A stretch of DNA of 64,000 nucleotides from Otariodibacter oris (GTDB taxonomy: Bacteria > Pseudomonadota > Gammaproteobacteria > Enterobacterales > Pasteurellaceae): NCBI RefSeq assembly GCF_009684715.1, contig NZ_CP016604.1, positions 573,262 to 637,261 of the forward strand, in the 5' to 3' direction. Positions 28,335-37,049 of the stretch are shown here, piece after piece (the first letter of the stretch is position 1; every line of letters starts with the position of its first letter). A program made the translations under genes and the position numbers. The notes under the pieces were generated by a model, which saw only the letters and a list, made by a program, of their open reading frames with translations, was not told the DNA's origin and made no database searches.

Positions 28335-28766
28335 TTATGCTGCATATTTTGTTTGAGGTGTGCGGTTTCTCATTTGGTGTACGACATTCGTGATTACACC
28401 AGAGATATTCACCTCTTGCCATTGCATAATACGTAAATTAGGTTCTATTGCATCTAGCGAAAATAGGATCTTTTCCCCATTTATTTCATTGAAGAATTGA
28501 TAGAATTTATATTCCCCATTCTTTTCGATAACAATCAAATCATTAATCAAGATCTCTTGATTCTGTTCAACGATCAATAGATCATCCATTTCAATTCCCC
28601 AAGCAATCAAATTTGGGTTTTTCACATGAATAAAAAAGGTATCTGTCGGTCGTCTTATACAGAGCGAATTGAGATCCAATTTGACAGATCGTTGGGTATT
28701 AAAATCACGATATAACGGAATCGGTTGGTAAGAATTGTTACGTTCTAAGCTTCTTAGGGATGCCAT
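28335..28766 (-). CDS. UmuD/LexA-like S24-fold protein lacking the catalytic dyad
   Basis: The ATG at 28766 is chosen over one at 28778 because GGAG lies 6 bases before it and the upstream ATG has no SD; this gives 143 residues. The middle aligns without gaps to E. coli UmuD: LDLNSLCIRRPTDTFF with DLNQLLIQHPSATYF, and GIEMDDLLIV with GISDGDLLIV. UmuD Ser60 in GDSM is N52 here (NPNL), and Lys97 in TVKKL is Y89, so self-cleavage is not expected. No cleavage-site segment is seen and there is no umuC next to it. Two LexA boxes upstream indicate SOS control. Its role, perhaps a UmuD'-like regulator, is inference. Confidence 0.75.
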   Translation of the reverse strand: MASLRSLERNNSYQPIPLYRDFNTQRSVKLDLNSLCIRRPTDTFFIHVKNPNLIAWGIEMDDLLIVEQNQEILINDLIVIEKNGEYKFYQFFNEINGEKILFSLDAIEPNLRIMQWQEVNISGVITNVVHQMRNRTPQTKYAA

Positions 28767-28786
28767 ACTATTCTCCATTTAATTAA

Positions 28787-28802
28787 CTGTGTGTTTATAC
28801 AG
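28787..28802. promoter_or_regulatory. LexA box 1, upstream of the UmuD-like gene
   Basis: CTGTGTGTTTATACAG fits CTG-N10-CAG exactly. It ends 21 bp upstream of the UmuD-like start codon. Confidence 0.75.
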
Positions 28803-28811
28803 GTAATTGTA

Positions 28812-28827
28812 CTGTTTAAATACACAG
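28812..28827. promoter_or_regulatory. LexA box 2, upstream of the UmuD-like gene
   Basis: CTGTTTAAATACACAG fits CTG-N10-CAG and has the flanks TA and TG, close to the LexA consensus TACTG...CAGTA. It lies 25 bp from box 1. A weaker TTG-N10-CAG site with a TATATACAGTATAT end sits at 28853-28868. Confidence 0.78.
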
Positions 28828-28879
28828 TGTCAATAGAGAAATTTAAATTTTATTGTAAATATATACAGTATATAAAAAT

Positions 28880-28901
28880 AAAGATCCCGAGAAGGATCTT
28901 T
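28880..28901 (-). terminator. Terminator of pepB
   Basis: An 8-bp stem (AAAGATCC / GGATCTTT) around a six-base loop; on the minus strand it runs into TATTTTTATA, just after the pepB stop. Confidence 0.75.
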
Positions 28902-28927
28902 ATTTTTTGTACCTAATTAGAGTGGGT

Positions 28928-30220
28928 TTACTTAGCAAGCAATAAGTTAGCTAATGTCTTGATTCCAATACCTGTTGCGCCTGCACTCCATAAATCACTT
29001 GGTGCTTTGCGGTAGGTTGCAGAGCAGTCAATGTGTAACCAATTTTGTTCTGGCTTTTCTAGGAAGTAAGATAAAAATGCTGTTGCGGTACTAGCCCCAG
29101 CGCCAACTGGAACTGAGCCAACATTGGCAATATCCGCAAATGATGAAGAAATTTGTGAGCGGTGGAAAGACTCAAAAGGAAGTCGCCAAAATGCTTCTTT
29201 TTCTGCTTTTGCAGATTGGAGTAAATCCGCCACTAAATTATCGTCCATTGAAAGTACAGAGTGGTAATCATTGCCCACAGCGACTTTTGCTGCACCCGTT
29301 AAGGTTGCACAATCGACAATAAATTGTGCTTGTTGTTTGTCTGCTTCAATCAAACCATCCGCAAGGACTAGGCGACCTTCTGCATCGGTATTTAATACTT
29401 CAACTTTTACTCCATTGCGATAAGTAATAATGTCGCCAAGTTTAAATGCACGGCTACTTACCATATTTTCTGCACAGCAGAGATATAATTTCACACGCTG
29501 ATTTAATCCACGAGCAATAGCTAAGCCTAATGCACCAGTGACTAAAGCCGCACCGCCCATATCTGTTCGCATGGTGGACATACTTTCACTTGGTTTTAAG
29601 CTATAACCGCCTGAATCAAAAGTAATGCCTTTTCCGACTAAGCAAGCAAGCACAGGTGCATCGGGATTTCCCGTTGGGTTAAAATCAAGTTGTAACATTG
29701 CAGGAAGGTGTGCAGAGCCTTTTCCGACAGCCCAGATACCGTTATAGCCACGTTCCTGTAAAGCCTCTCTTGCGACAATCTCAAAAGATACTTTTCCTGT
29801 ACCCACATATTTATTTGCTTGAGTCGTAATAAATTCTGCGGCTTTTTCAGCAAGGACTTCAGGAGTAAGCGTATCTGAAGGCTCATTGATAATGCTTTTC
29901 ACGAAAGTAGAACAAGCGATACGTGCATCAAATTCCGCTTGATCTGCATTTAACTCAGGGAATTGCACTGAGCCAGCATTTTTAACACTGGTAAAGCCTT
30001 GTTGAAATGACCAACATTCTTCAAGTGTCCATTTATTCCCTTTCAAAGCGACATTGAGAATACCTTGATTTTTGATTTTGCGTGCAGCTTGTTGAATAGT
30101 AACGAGAGGATCTTTTTGTAGGTGAATAGTCATGCCATTGTCATTGGCGGAAAGGATTGCGTTTTTTCCCCAAACCTCATTAGCAGGTTGTTGGGATAAT
30201 GTAATGTTCATCATTGTCAT
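28928..30220 (-). CDS. pepB: Aminopeptidase B (M17 family)
   Basis: Cytoplasmic metallo-aminopeptidase that releases N-terminal residues from short peptides; the PepB branch is active on acidic and other residues. The 430 residues compare with 427 in E. coli. The M17 metal-binding and catalytic elements are [25 protein letters not shown] and the hallmark NTDAEGRL. The start MTMMN follows AAGGAAAAATT. It lies downstream of kdsC on the same strand, separated by about 118 bp that hold an inverted pair of uptake signals. Confidence 0.95.
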   Translation of the reverse strand: MTMMNITLSQQPANEVWGKNAILSANDNGMTIHLQKDPLVTIQQAARKIKNQGILNVALKGNKWTLEECWSFQQGFTSVKNAGSVQFPELNADQAEFDARIACSTFVKSIINEPSDTLTPEVLAEKAAEFITTQANKYVGTGKVSFEIVAREALQERGYNGIWAVGKGSAHLPAMLQLDFNPTGNPDAPVLACLVGKGITFDSGGYSLKPSESMSTMRTDMGGAALVTGALGLAIARGLNQRVKLYLCCAENMVSSRAFKLGDIITYRNGVKVEVLNTDAEGRLVLADGLIEADKQQAQFIVDCATLTGAAKVAVGNDYHSVLSMDDNLVADLLQSAKAEKEAFWRLPFESFHRSQISSSFADIANVGSVPVGAGASTATAFLSYFLEKPEQNWLHIDCSATYRKAPSDLWSAGATGIGIKTLANLLLAK

Positions 30221-30246
30221 AATTTTTCCTTAATTGAATATATGGA

Positions 30247-30300
30247 AAGCGGTAAGATTTTAGCAAAATTTTGCAAAATAAGATGAGGAAATTACCGCTT
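30247..30300. repeat. Inverted pair of uptake signals between kdsC and pepB
   Basis: AAGCGGTAA (30247-30255) and TTACCGCTT (30292-30300) are exact inverted copies, with a 12-bp palindrome GCAAAATTTTGC (30263-30274) between them. Such pairs are common in Pasteurellaceae intergenic regions and can fold as hairpins, but no T-tract follows, so terminator activity is doubtful. Confidence 0.65.
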
Positions 30301-30338
30301 GTAGAATAAATCATTGAGTACGATAAATAATATAATAG

Positions 30339-30878
30339 TTATTGTGCCATTTGTTCCACGACTTTCATAAAACCATCAGCAGTTGAATAGACTTCCTCTT
30401 TGCCTTGTGCTTTTAGGATCATATCGGATAATTCACGAAAGGCAGCATGGCCACCTTTTCTTGTCATCACTAAGTCGGCTTGTTGTTTTATATAATCAAA
30501 GGCATCGCCCACAGCGACCGCCAGTCCACACACTTCAAAAGCAGGTAAATCAAGGGTATCGTCCCCTAAAAAAGCGGTTTCTTCAGGCGTAACGCCCGCT
30601 TGTTCCATCAAGTCAAAGCAAGCTTGGCGTTTAGACATTTTACCGAGTTGGCTAAAGGGAATACCGAGATCTTTAATACGGCGACGTAAAATAGGTGTAT
30701 CGCCGCCCGATAATACGGCAACTTTTATGCCACAGGCGAGCAACATTTTAATTCCTAATCCATCTTTTACGTTGAAATATTTGAGTGCTTCGCCATTTTC
30801 ATCATAGTAGAAACTACCATCGGTTAATACGCCATCAACATCGGTAATAACTAATTTAATTTTTGCTAATCTATTCAT
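30339..30878 (-). CDS. kdsC: 3-deoxy-D-manno-octulosonate 8-phosphate phosphatase KdsC
   Basis: Cytoplasmic HAD-superfamily phosphatase that makes KDO from KDO-8-P for lipopolysaccharide inner core synthesis. The 179-residue, cap-less tetrameric type carries HAD motif 1 in ITDVDGVLTDG (two Asp), motif 2 Ser in AVLSGGDT, the Lys of GKMSKRQA, and motif 4 in FLGDDTLDLPAF. ATG follows AAGGAAAGCAG. It is divergent from yggS; other kds genes are not in the window. Confidence 0.96.
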   Translation of the reverse strand: MNRLAKIKLVITDVDGVLTDGSFYYDENGEALKYFNVKDGLGIKMLLACGIKVAVLSGGDTPILRRRIKDLGIPFSQLGKMSKRQACFDLMEQAGVTPEETAFLGDDTLDLPAFEVCGLAVAVGDAFDYIKQQADLVMTRKGGHAAFRELSDMILKAQGKEEVYSTADGFMKVVEQMAQ

Positions 30879-30946
30879 CTGCTTTCCTTGATTTTGCTAT
30901 GGGGGAGTTTTATCATGCCTGCCATTATAGCTTTTTGGAGAGACTA

Positions 30947-31630
30947 ATGTCGATTGCACAGAATCTAGCAACGATTAAACAAAAAATTGAACAGGTTGAG
31001 AACCAAGCGAATCGCCCACAAAATTCGGTAAAATTATTGGCAGTAACGAAAACTAAGCCAGTGACGGCGATTGAACAAGCGATTGAGGCGGGACAACGCT
31101 GTTTTGGTGAAAATTATGTGCAAGAAGGCATTGAAAAGGTTCAATATTTTGCAGGTAATGATCAACTAGAATGGCATTTTATTGGTGCATTGCAATCCAA
31201 TAAAACACGTCCTGTGGCAACCCATTTTGATTGGGTGCAGACCGTTGATCGTTTTAAAATCGCCCAACGTTTAAGTGAGCAACGACCTGATGATTTACCA
31301 CCATTGAATGTCTTAATTCAAATTAATATCAGCGATGAAAATTCAAAATCAGGCATTGCTCCTGAAGAAATGTTTGCTTTGGCGGAACAAATCGCGGATT
31401 TACCTCGTTTAACATTACGAGGATTGATGGCAATCCCTAAACCTGAATCTGAGCCAGAAGCACAGCGTGTCGCACTCTCTCAAATGGCTATATTATTTGA
31501 ACAACTCAAGGAAAAATATACTTCCGTTGATATCTTATCAATGGGAATGTCGGACGATTTAGTCAGTGCGATTGAATGTGGATCGACAATGGTACGAATT
31601 GGCACTGCAATTTTTGGTGCGAGAGATTAA
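30947..31630 (+). CDS. yggS: Pyridoxal phosphate homeostasis protein YggS
   Basis: Single-domain PLP-binding protein of the YggS/PLPBP family with an alanine-racemase-like barrel but no known enzymatic activity; it buffers PLP. The start at 30947 (MSIAQNLATIKQKI, SD TTGGAGAGACTA) gives 227 residues, matching the family (E. coli 234). A longer frame from 30863 adds 28 residues unlike the family. The PLP lysine lies in LLAVTKTKP, followed by FGENYVQEG, WHFIGALQSNK and MGMSDDLVSAIECGSTMVRIGTAIFG. It is divergent from kdsC. Confidence 0.95.
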   Translation: MSIAQNLATIKQKIEQVENQANRPQNSVKLLAVTKTKPVTAIEQAIEAGQRCFGENYVQEGIEKVQYFAGNDQLEWHFIGALQSNKTRPVATHFDWVQTVDRFKIAQRLSEQRPDDLPPLNVLIQINISDENSKSGIAPEEMFALAEQIADLPRLTLRGLMAIPKPESEPEAQRVALSQMAILFEQLKEKYTSVDILSMGMSDDLVSAIECGSTMVRIGTAIFGARD

Positions 31631-31711
31631 TTTGTAACAATGACTTTATTCCTAAACTGCAATATACTTACACCCGTTTAGATTAAAAATACTTTACCTA
31701 AAGGAACTGCT

Positions 31712-34321
31712 ATGCAACCTAAAGCAAAATTTAGAAAAGATTATCGTCAACCAGATTTTACCATTACTGATATTTACTTGGATTTTCAACTTGATCCAGA
31801 AGAAACCTTGGTAACCTCAAAATTAACGGTAAAACGTAAAAATACGGAAGCCAAACAGTTACGCTTAGATGGGCATAGTTTTGAATTTCTTTCGGTTCAG
31901 TTAAACGGCGAATCATTTAAAAATTATAAACAAGATGATGAATCGCTTACTTTGGATTTAACCGATTTCCAAGCAGATCAATTTGAATTAGAAATTAAAA
32001 CCCTATTAAACCCATCAAAAAATACGTCACTACAAGGGCTATATCAATCAGGCGATGGCTTATGTACTCAATGTGAGGCAGAAGGATTCCGCCAAATCAC
32101 TTATATGTTAGATAGACCAGACGTACTTGCAAAATATCGGACTAAACTGACCGCTTCTAAAGAAAAATATCCATTCTTATTATCGAATGGTAACCGTATC
32201 GCACAAGGCGATTTAGAAGATGGTCGCCATTGGGTCGAGTGGGAAGATCCATTCTTTAAACCAAGTTATTTATTTGCTGTTGTTGCAGGTGATTTCGATT
32301 TATTACAAGATAAATTTACCACAATGAGCGGACGTAGCGTTGATTTAGAAATTTATGTCGATCGCGGTAATTTAGAGCGAGCAACTTGGGCAATGGCAAG
32401 TTTAAAACGTGCGATGAAATGGGATGAAGAACGTTTTGGGCTTGAGTATGATCTTGATATTTATATGATCGTTGCCGTTGATTTCTTCAATATGGGCGCA
32501 ATGGAAAATAAAGGATTAAATATCTTCAACTCAAAATTTGTTTTAGCAAACCCACAAACTGCAACCGATGAAGATTATATGGGCGTGGAGTCTGTGATTG
32601 CTCACGAATATTTCCATAACTGGACAGGAAACCGCATTACTTGCCGTGACTGGTTCCAATTAAGCTTAAAAGAAGGTTTAACGGTTTTCCGTGATCAAGA
32701 ATTTACTTCAGATTTATGGTCACGCTCAGCAAAACGTATTGAAGACGTGCGTTTCTTACGTGCTTTCCAATTTGCCGAAGATGCAAGCCCAATGGCACAC
32801 CCAATTCGTCCAGAAAAAGTGATTGAAATGAATAACTTTTATACGGTGACTGTCTATGAAAAAGGGGCAGAAGTGATCCGTATGATCCATACCTTATTGG
32901 GCGAAGAAAAATTCCAAAAAGGAATGAAATTGTACGTCGCAGAAAATGACGGAAAAGCGGCAACGTGTGAGGATTTTGTGTCTGCAATGGAACGTGCATC
33001 AGGGGTTGATTTAACCCAATTCCGCCGTTGGTATAGCCAATCGGGTACGCCTGAATTAACGATCGCAGATGAATATGATGAAAAACATAATCTATACCGT
33101 TTACACGTTGCTCAAATGACAGCACCAACTGCCGATCAAGTGGAAAAAGTCAATCTACATATTCCACTTAAGATTGCGTTATATGGCGAAAACGGACAAA
33201 AGATTAAGCTACAACACGAATTATTAAGTGTGAGCGATGTACTTGATGTGATCCACGAAAATCAAACGTTTGAATTCCACAACGTGACACAACGTCCAGT
33301 ACCTGCATTATTATGCGATTTCTCTGCTCCAGTACGAGTGGATTACAACTACACCACAGAGCAATTAGCAGTATTACTCAAATATGCAGAAAACGATTTT
33401 GTACGTTGGGATGCGGCTCAAACCCTCTTTGTGAATGAATTAAAAAATAATTTGCATCGCCATCAACAAAATGAACCAATGCAATTTTCTGAATCATTGT
33501 TAGATGCGTTAACCTTATTATTGGATAATGCAAATCAAGATCCAGAACTGACCGCTTTAACCTTATCATTACCAAAAGAGACAGAATTTGCAGAGTCATT
33601 TAAAGTAATTGATCCTACAAACATAGCAGCGGTGCGTGATTTTATGCAAGTATCTATTGCAGAAGCATTAAAAGATCGTTTCCTTGTTGCCTACAATCAC
33701 AATAAAGTGGGTGAATACCAAGTTAAAGCGGAAGATATGGCAAAACGTGCTTTGCGTAATGTGTGCTTGTCTTACCTAGCTTTCACTGATGTGGGTAATA
33801 CGCTTGTGCATAAACATTATCATCAAGCAGATAATATGACAGATACTTTGGCAGCATTATCGGCAGCAACTAAAGCACAATTAGCGTGCCGTGATAATTT
33901 ATTAGCTGATTTTGAAGAAAAATGGCACACTGATGGCTTAGTAATGGATAAATGGTTTGCACTACAAGCAACTCGTCCAGATAGCAACGTATTAGAAATT
34001 GTGCAAGAGCTATTAACCCATCGTAGTTTTAACTTTAAGAATCCAAACCGTGTGCGTTCATTGGTGGGTAGCTTTGCCTCTCAAAACCCTCGTGCATTCC
34101 ATGCTATTGATGGTTCAGGCTACCGTTTCTTAGTAGATATGTTGATTCAGTTAAATGAAACTAACCCACAAGTTGCAGCTCGTTTAATTGAGCCATTAAT
34201 CAAACTTTCTCGTTACGATGCACAACGTCAAACGCTTATGCGTCGCGGTTTAGAACGCTTGAAAGGGTTAGATAACCTTGCGCGTGATCTCTTCGAGAAA
34301 ATTGAAAAGGCATTGCAGTAA
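31712..34321 (+). CDS. pepN: Aminopeptidase N (M1 family)
   Basis: Major cytoplasmic zinc aminopeptidase of broad specificity, acting late in protein breakdown. The 869 residues match the E. coli enzyme (870). The exopeptidase motif GAMEN is in NMGAMENKGLN. The zinc site HEYFHNW begins at H298 with the third ligand in KEGLTVF, about residue 321. The long C-terminal helical domain is intact. The ATG follows AAAGGAACTGCT. Its TAA shares one base with the ATG of the following DUF805 gene, so the four genes pepN-DUF805-engB-rraB probably form one coupled transcript. Confidence 0.97.
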   Translation: MQPKAKFRKDYRQPDFTITDIYLDFQLDPEETLVTSKLTVKRKNTEAKQLRLDGHSFEFLSVQLNGESFKNYKQDDESLTLDLTDFQADQFELEIKTLLNPSKNTSLQGLYQSGDGLCTQCEAEGFRQITYMLDRPDVLAKYRTKLTASKEKYPFLLSNGNRIAQGDLEDGRHWVEWEDPFFKPSYLFAVVAGDFDLLQDKFTTMSGRSVDLEIYVDRGNLERATWAMASLKRAMKWDEERFGLEYDLDIYMIVAVDFFNMGAMENKGLNIFNSKFVLANPQTATDEDYMGVESVIAHEYFHNWTGNRITCRDWFQLSLKEGLTVFRDQEFTSDLWSRSAKRIEDVRFLRAFQFAEDASPMAHPIRPEKVIEMNNFYTVTVYEKGAEVIRMIHTLLGEEKFQKGMKLYVAENDGKAATCEDFVSAMERASGVDLTQFRRWYSQSGTPELTIADEYDEKHNLYRLHVAQMTAPTADQVEKVNLHIPLKIALYGENGQKIKLQHELLSVSDVLDVIHENQTFEFHNVTQRPVPALLCDFSAPVRVDYNYTTEQLAVLLKYAENDFVRWDAAQTLFVNELKNNLHRHQQNEPMQFSESLLDALTLLLDNANQDPELTALTLSLPKETEFAESFKVIDPTNIAAVRDFMQVSIAEALKDRFLVAYNHNKVGEYQVKAEDMAKRALRNVCLSYLAFTDVGNTLVHKHYHQADNMTDTLAALSAATKAQLACRDNLLADFEEKWHTDGLVMDKWFALQATRPDSNVLEIVQELLTHRSFNFKNPNRVRSLVGSFASQNPRAFHAIDGSGYRFLVDMLIQLNETNPQVAARLIEPLIKLSRYDAQRQTLMRRGLERLKGLDNLARDLFEKIEKALQ

Positions 34322-34737
34322 TGCCTTGGTATAATTTGCTCTTCTCATTCCAAGGTCGATTAAACCGAAAAGGGTTTTGGATCGGCTTTGGAGTGAATTT
34401 CATATTCCTTTTTATTTTTGCAAATTTCATCTTTAATCCGACCGCTTTCACATGGGTAAGTGTATTACCCTTGTTGCTGTCGGCGTATAGCTTATCTGCC
34501 GTGATTATCAAACGTTTGCACGACCGTAATCGTTCGGGCAAAGCGTTAGCAATGGTACTCGTTCCAATTCTCTGTTATTTTGCCTCTCTTGGTACACAAG
34601 GTACAATGGCATGGTTACTCGGTATCTTAATGCCACTGTTTATCGGTATGATATTATTACTCGAATGGGGTGTATTTGCAGGAAATCCCGAACCTAATGC
34701 CTATGGCAACAAAGGTTTATCAATAAGACTAAAATAA
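34321..34737 (+). CDS. DUF805 family inner-membrane protein
   Basis: Small membrane protein of 138 residues with about four hydrophobic segments. It opens with the family's typical [16 protein letters not shown] and has [13 protein letters not shown] between segments two and three, as in YhaH/YhaI-like DUF805 proteins. The function of the family is not established. The start overlaps the pepN stop by one base and its own stop overlaps the engB start by one base, so translation is coupled on both sides. Confidence 0.88.
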   Translation: MPWYNLLFSFQGRLNRKGFWIGFGVNFIFLFIFANFIFNPTAFTWVSVLPLLLSAYSLSAVIIKRLHDRNRSGKALAMVLVPILCYFASLGTQGTMAWLLGILMPLFIGMILLLEWGVFAGNPEPNAYGNKGLSIRLK

Positions 34738-35369
34738 TGACAACCATAAAATTAAATTACCAGAAAACCCACTTTTTAACTTCCGCACCGGATATTCGCC
34801 ATTTACCTGAAGATAATGGTGTTGAAATCGCTTTTGCAGGGCGTTCGAATGCAGGGAAATCTACGGCATTAAATGCCTTAACCAATCAAAAAAGCCTTGC
34901 TCGTACGTCAAAAACACCGGGGCGAACTCAGCTTATCAATCTATTTGAAGTTGAACCAAACTGTAAGTTAGTTGATTTACCCGGCTATGGCTATGCTGCC
35001 GTACCAGAGCAAATGAAACTCCAATGGCAACGAGCCTTAGGTGAATATTTACAAAAAAGAGAATGCCTACGAGGTGTGGTTATTTTAATGGATATTCGCC
35101 ATCCATTAAAAGATCTCGATCAGCAAATGATCGAATGGGCGGTTTCATCGGATCTGCCCGTGTTATTGCTCTTAACCAAAGCAGATAAACTAAGCCAAAG
35201 CGGACGCAGTAAACAAGTAAAAATGGTAAGGGAGGCTATTTTACCTTTCCAAGGTGATATCCAAGTAGAAGCTTATTCTGCATTGAATAAAATTGGCATT
35301 GAAAAGTTAGCAACAAAATTAGATAGCTGGTTTGCTGAAGCATTTGAGCCAGAAAGTGAGGAAAATTAA
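34737..35369 (+). CDS. engB: Ribosome biogenesis GTP-binding protein EngB (YihA/YsxC)
   Basis: Essential TRAFAC-class GTPase that assists assembly of the 50S subunit. The 210-residue protein has G1 in [12 protein letters not shown]2 around [10 protein letters not shown]3 in DLPGYG, G4 in LLTKADK and G5 near AYSALN. Its start overlaps the DUF805 stop (TAATGA) and its stop is directly followed by the rraB ATG, so it sits in the middle of a tight operon. Confidence 0.96.
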   Translation: MTTIKLNYQKTHFLTSAPDIRHLPEDNGVEIAFAGRSNAGKSTALNALTNQKSLARTSKTPGRTQLINLFEVEPNCKLVDLPGYGYAAVPEQMKLQWQRALGEYLQKRECLRGVVILMDIRHPLKDLDQQMIEWAVSSDLPVLLLLTKADKLSQSGRSKQVKMVREAILPFQGDIQVEAYSALNKIGIEKLATKLDSWFAEAFEPESEEN

Positions 35370-35780
35370 ATGTACGATATGAATCAATTAAAACAAGAAA
35401 CTGACGAAATTATCGCAAATTTATTACAAGATGGCTCAGATCATGATGCGTTGTATATTGTTGAGCATCACATTGCCCATCACGATTTTGATAAACTGGA
35501 AAAATTAGTCGTTGATGCTTATAAGCTAGGCTATGAAATCTCAGAAGCGGAAGAAATCGAAGAAGACGGTAAAGTCTTTTTTGTGTGCGATATTGTGTCA
35601 GAAATTAAATTAGATGCGAATATAATTACCGCTCAACAAAAAGAACTTCTGCCTTTAATTGAAAAATCGGGCGCAGAGTACGAAGGCTGGGGAACCTATT
35701 TTGAAGATCCAAATAGTGATGAAGATGAATATGGCGAAGATGGCGAGTTTTTTGATGATGAAGAGTTTGAGGAAAAATAA
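35370..35780 (+). CDS. rraB: Ribonuclease E activity regulator RraB
   Basis: Small acidic cytoplasmic protein that binds the RNase E C-terminal scaffold and inhibits mRNA decay (YjgD family). The 136 residues show the family N-terminus (QLKQETDEIIANLLQDGSD, then LYIVEHHIA) and WGTYFEDP, and end in a highly acidic tail of Asp and Glu, as in E. coli. The ATG immediately follows the engB stop. A terminator closes the pepN-DUF805-engB-rraB run. Confidence 0.93.
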   Translation: MYDMNQLKQETDEIIANLLQDGSDHDALYIVEHHIAHHDFDKLEKLVVDAYKLGYEISEAEEIEEDGKVFFVCDIVSEIKLDANIITAQQKELLPLIEKSGAEYEGWGTYFEDPNSDEDEYGEDGEFFDDEEFEEK

Positions 35781-35819
35781 CCGAACTTTTTGTTATATAT
35801 CCACTCTATAAATAAACTG

Positions 35820-35855
35820 AAAAGGCTTTTGTTAGAACAGAAGCCTTTTGTATAT
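35820..35855 (+). terminator. Terminator after rraB
   Basis: A 9-bp stem (AAAAGGCTT / AAGCCTTTT) that can extend inward as TGTT/AACA; the tail is TTTTGTATATTT. It lies 40 bp after the rraB stop. Confidence 0.75.
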
Positions 35856-35985
35856 TTACTACCCAAAAAGGCTGTGTAGAGTAAATTGCAGTTTTAATAT
35901 AAATCTCAAATTCACTGACTATTTCCTTATGAATTATCGATTCAAAGGTTTATAGAAACTCCACATACCCCTTTAGATCTGAAAT

Positions 35986-36007
35986 CTTTGTAATGATCAT
36001 TACAAAG
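35986..36007. promoter_or_regulatory. Perfect 22-bp palindrome upstream of the aldo/keto reductase gene
   Basis: CTTTGTAATGA and its exact complement TCATTACAAAG form a palindrome ending 35 bp before the ATG at 36043. It abuts TAAAAT (36008-36013), a possible -10 box, so it is placed like an operator. No regulator gene is adjacent. Confidence 0.55.
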
Positions 36008-36042
36008 TAAAATAGTGGCTAACTTAATCGGAGTTTATAAGT

Positions 36043-36966
36043 ATGAGTATCGAACAATATCAAAGTAAAGATTTTAGCATTTCACGATTTGGTTTAGGCT
36101 GTATGCGTATGTCCGTTAATCCTAATTCGGAAAGAAAAGAGAGCATTGCAACCATTCATAAAGCATTAGATTTAGGCATTAACCTTCTAAATACAGGCGA
36201 TTTCTACGGTATTGACGGGCATAATGAAAAATTACTGGGTGAAGCACTGAAAAATCAAGATAGGGATAAAGCGTTTGTTTCAGTGAAATACGGTACTTTC
36301 GGTAATCTTTTTGCAGGCGGTAACCATGTTGATGTGGGACCTAAAAATGTCAAAAAATACATTACTTCCTCTCTTAAAAACTTAAATCTTGATTATATTG
36401 ATTTATACCAACCTGCTAGAGTCGATATTGGTATTCCTATCGAAGACACTATTGGTGCGATTGCAGACTTAATAAAAGAAGGTTATGTAAAACATATTGG
36501 GCTATCAGAAGTTGATGCTGACGTACTTAGAAAAGCGAATGAAGTACATCCGATTAGCTTAGTTGAATTGGATTATTCTATTATGAACAATAGTATCGAA
36601 CATGAAGTGTTGCCTGTCGCAAGAGAGTTTGGTACTGGTGTGGTTGCGTTTGGCTTATTGAGATTAAATCGACTTTTAGGCACTCGCCAAGATCCATTAA
36701 TTGATGTGGTAAATACTATCGCAACGGAGAAAAATGTGTCGGTAGCACAATTAGCTCAAGCTTGGATATTTAACCAAGGAGACGATATTATTCCGCTTAC
36801 AGGTGCAAGAACAATGGCTCAATTAGAAGAATCCATAGCAAGCCTTGCTATACAATTTACTGAAAGCGATATTCTTAGAATTAATGCAGCGATTGAGAAT
36901 AGTAAAATAATTGGTCCAACAATGTCTAAAATTGTTATTAAAAATGGAATTGTAATCAGCCATTAA
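36043..36966 (+). CDS. Aldo/keto reductase
   Basis: NAD(P)H-dependent oxidoreductase of the aldo/keto reductase superfamily, 307 residues, TIM-barrel. Of the catalytic tetrad D53 and Y55 (NTGDFYG) and K82 (VSVKYG) are present. The position usually held by His in LYYQHR reads LYQPAR, so the fourth residue is replaced (A125), a form I recall in some relatives of this group. IKEGYVKHIGLSEV and the C-terminal cofactor region with IPLTGARTMAQLEE are typical. Substrate unknown. It is a single gene behind a strong palindrome. Confidence 0.9.
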   Translation: MSIEQYQSKDFSISRFGLGCMRMSVNPNSERKESIATIHKALDLGINLLNTGDFYGIDGHNEKLLGEALKNQDRDKAFVSVKYGTFGNLFAGGNHVDVGPKNVKKYITSSLKNLNLDYIDLYQPARVDIGIPIEDTIGAIADLIKEGYVKHIGLSEVDADVLRKANEVHPISLVELDYSIMNNSIEHEVLPVAREFGTGVVAFGLLRLNRLLGTRQDPLIDVVNTIATEKNVSVAQLAQAWIFNQGDDIIPLTGARTMAQLEESIASLAIQFTESDILRINAAIENSKIIGPTMSKIVIKNGIVISH

Positions 36967-36996
36967 GTAGCTAAAGAATAAGATGAGTGAAAAAAT

Positions 36997-37020
36997 AGCA
37001 AGGCTAAATTTAGCCTTGCT
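36997..37020 (-). terminator. Terminator of the TonB-dependent receptor gene
   Basis: A perfect 24-bp palindrome, AGCAAGGCTAAA plus its complement. On the minus strand it is followed by ATTTTTTC, so it best serves the receptor gene; it may also slow transcripts from the aldo/keto reductase gene. Confidence 0.75.
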
Positions 37021-37049
37021 AGAGAATGGATATTTTTAGATAGATTTAC

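Noticed and set aside
28335-28766. Phage repressor or LexA itself
   Set aside because: There is no helix-turn-helix part and no nearby phage gene; the length and alignment fit UmuD, not LexA.
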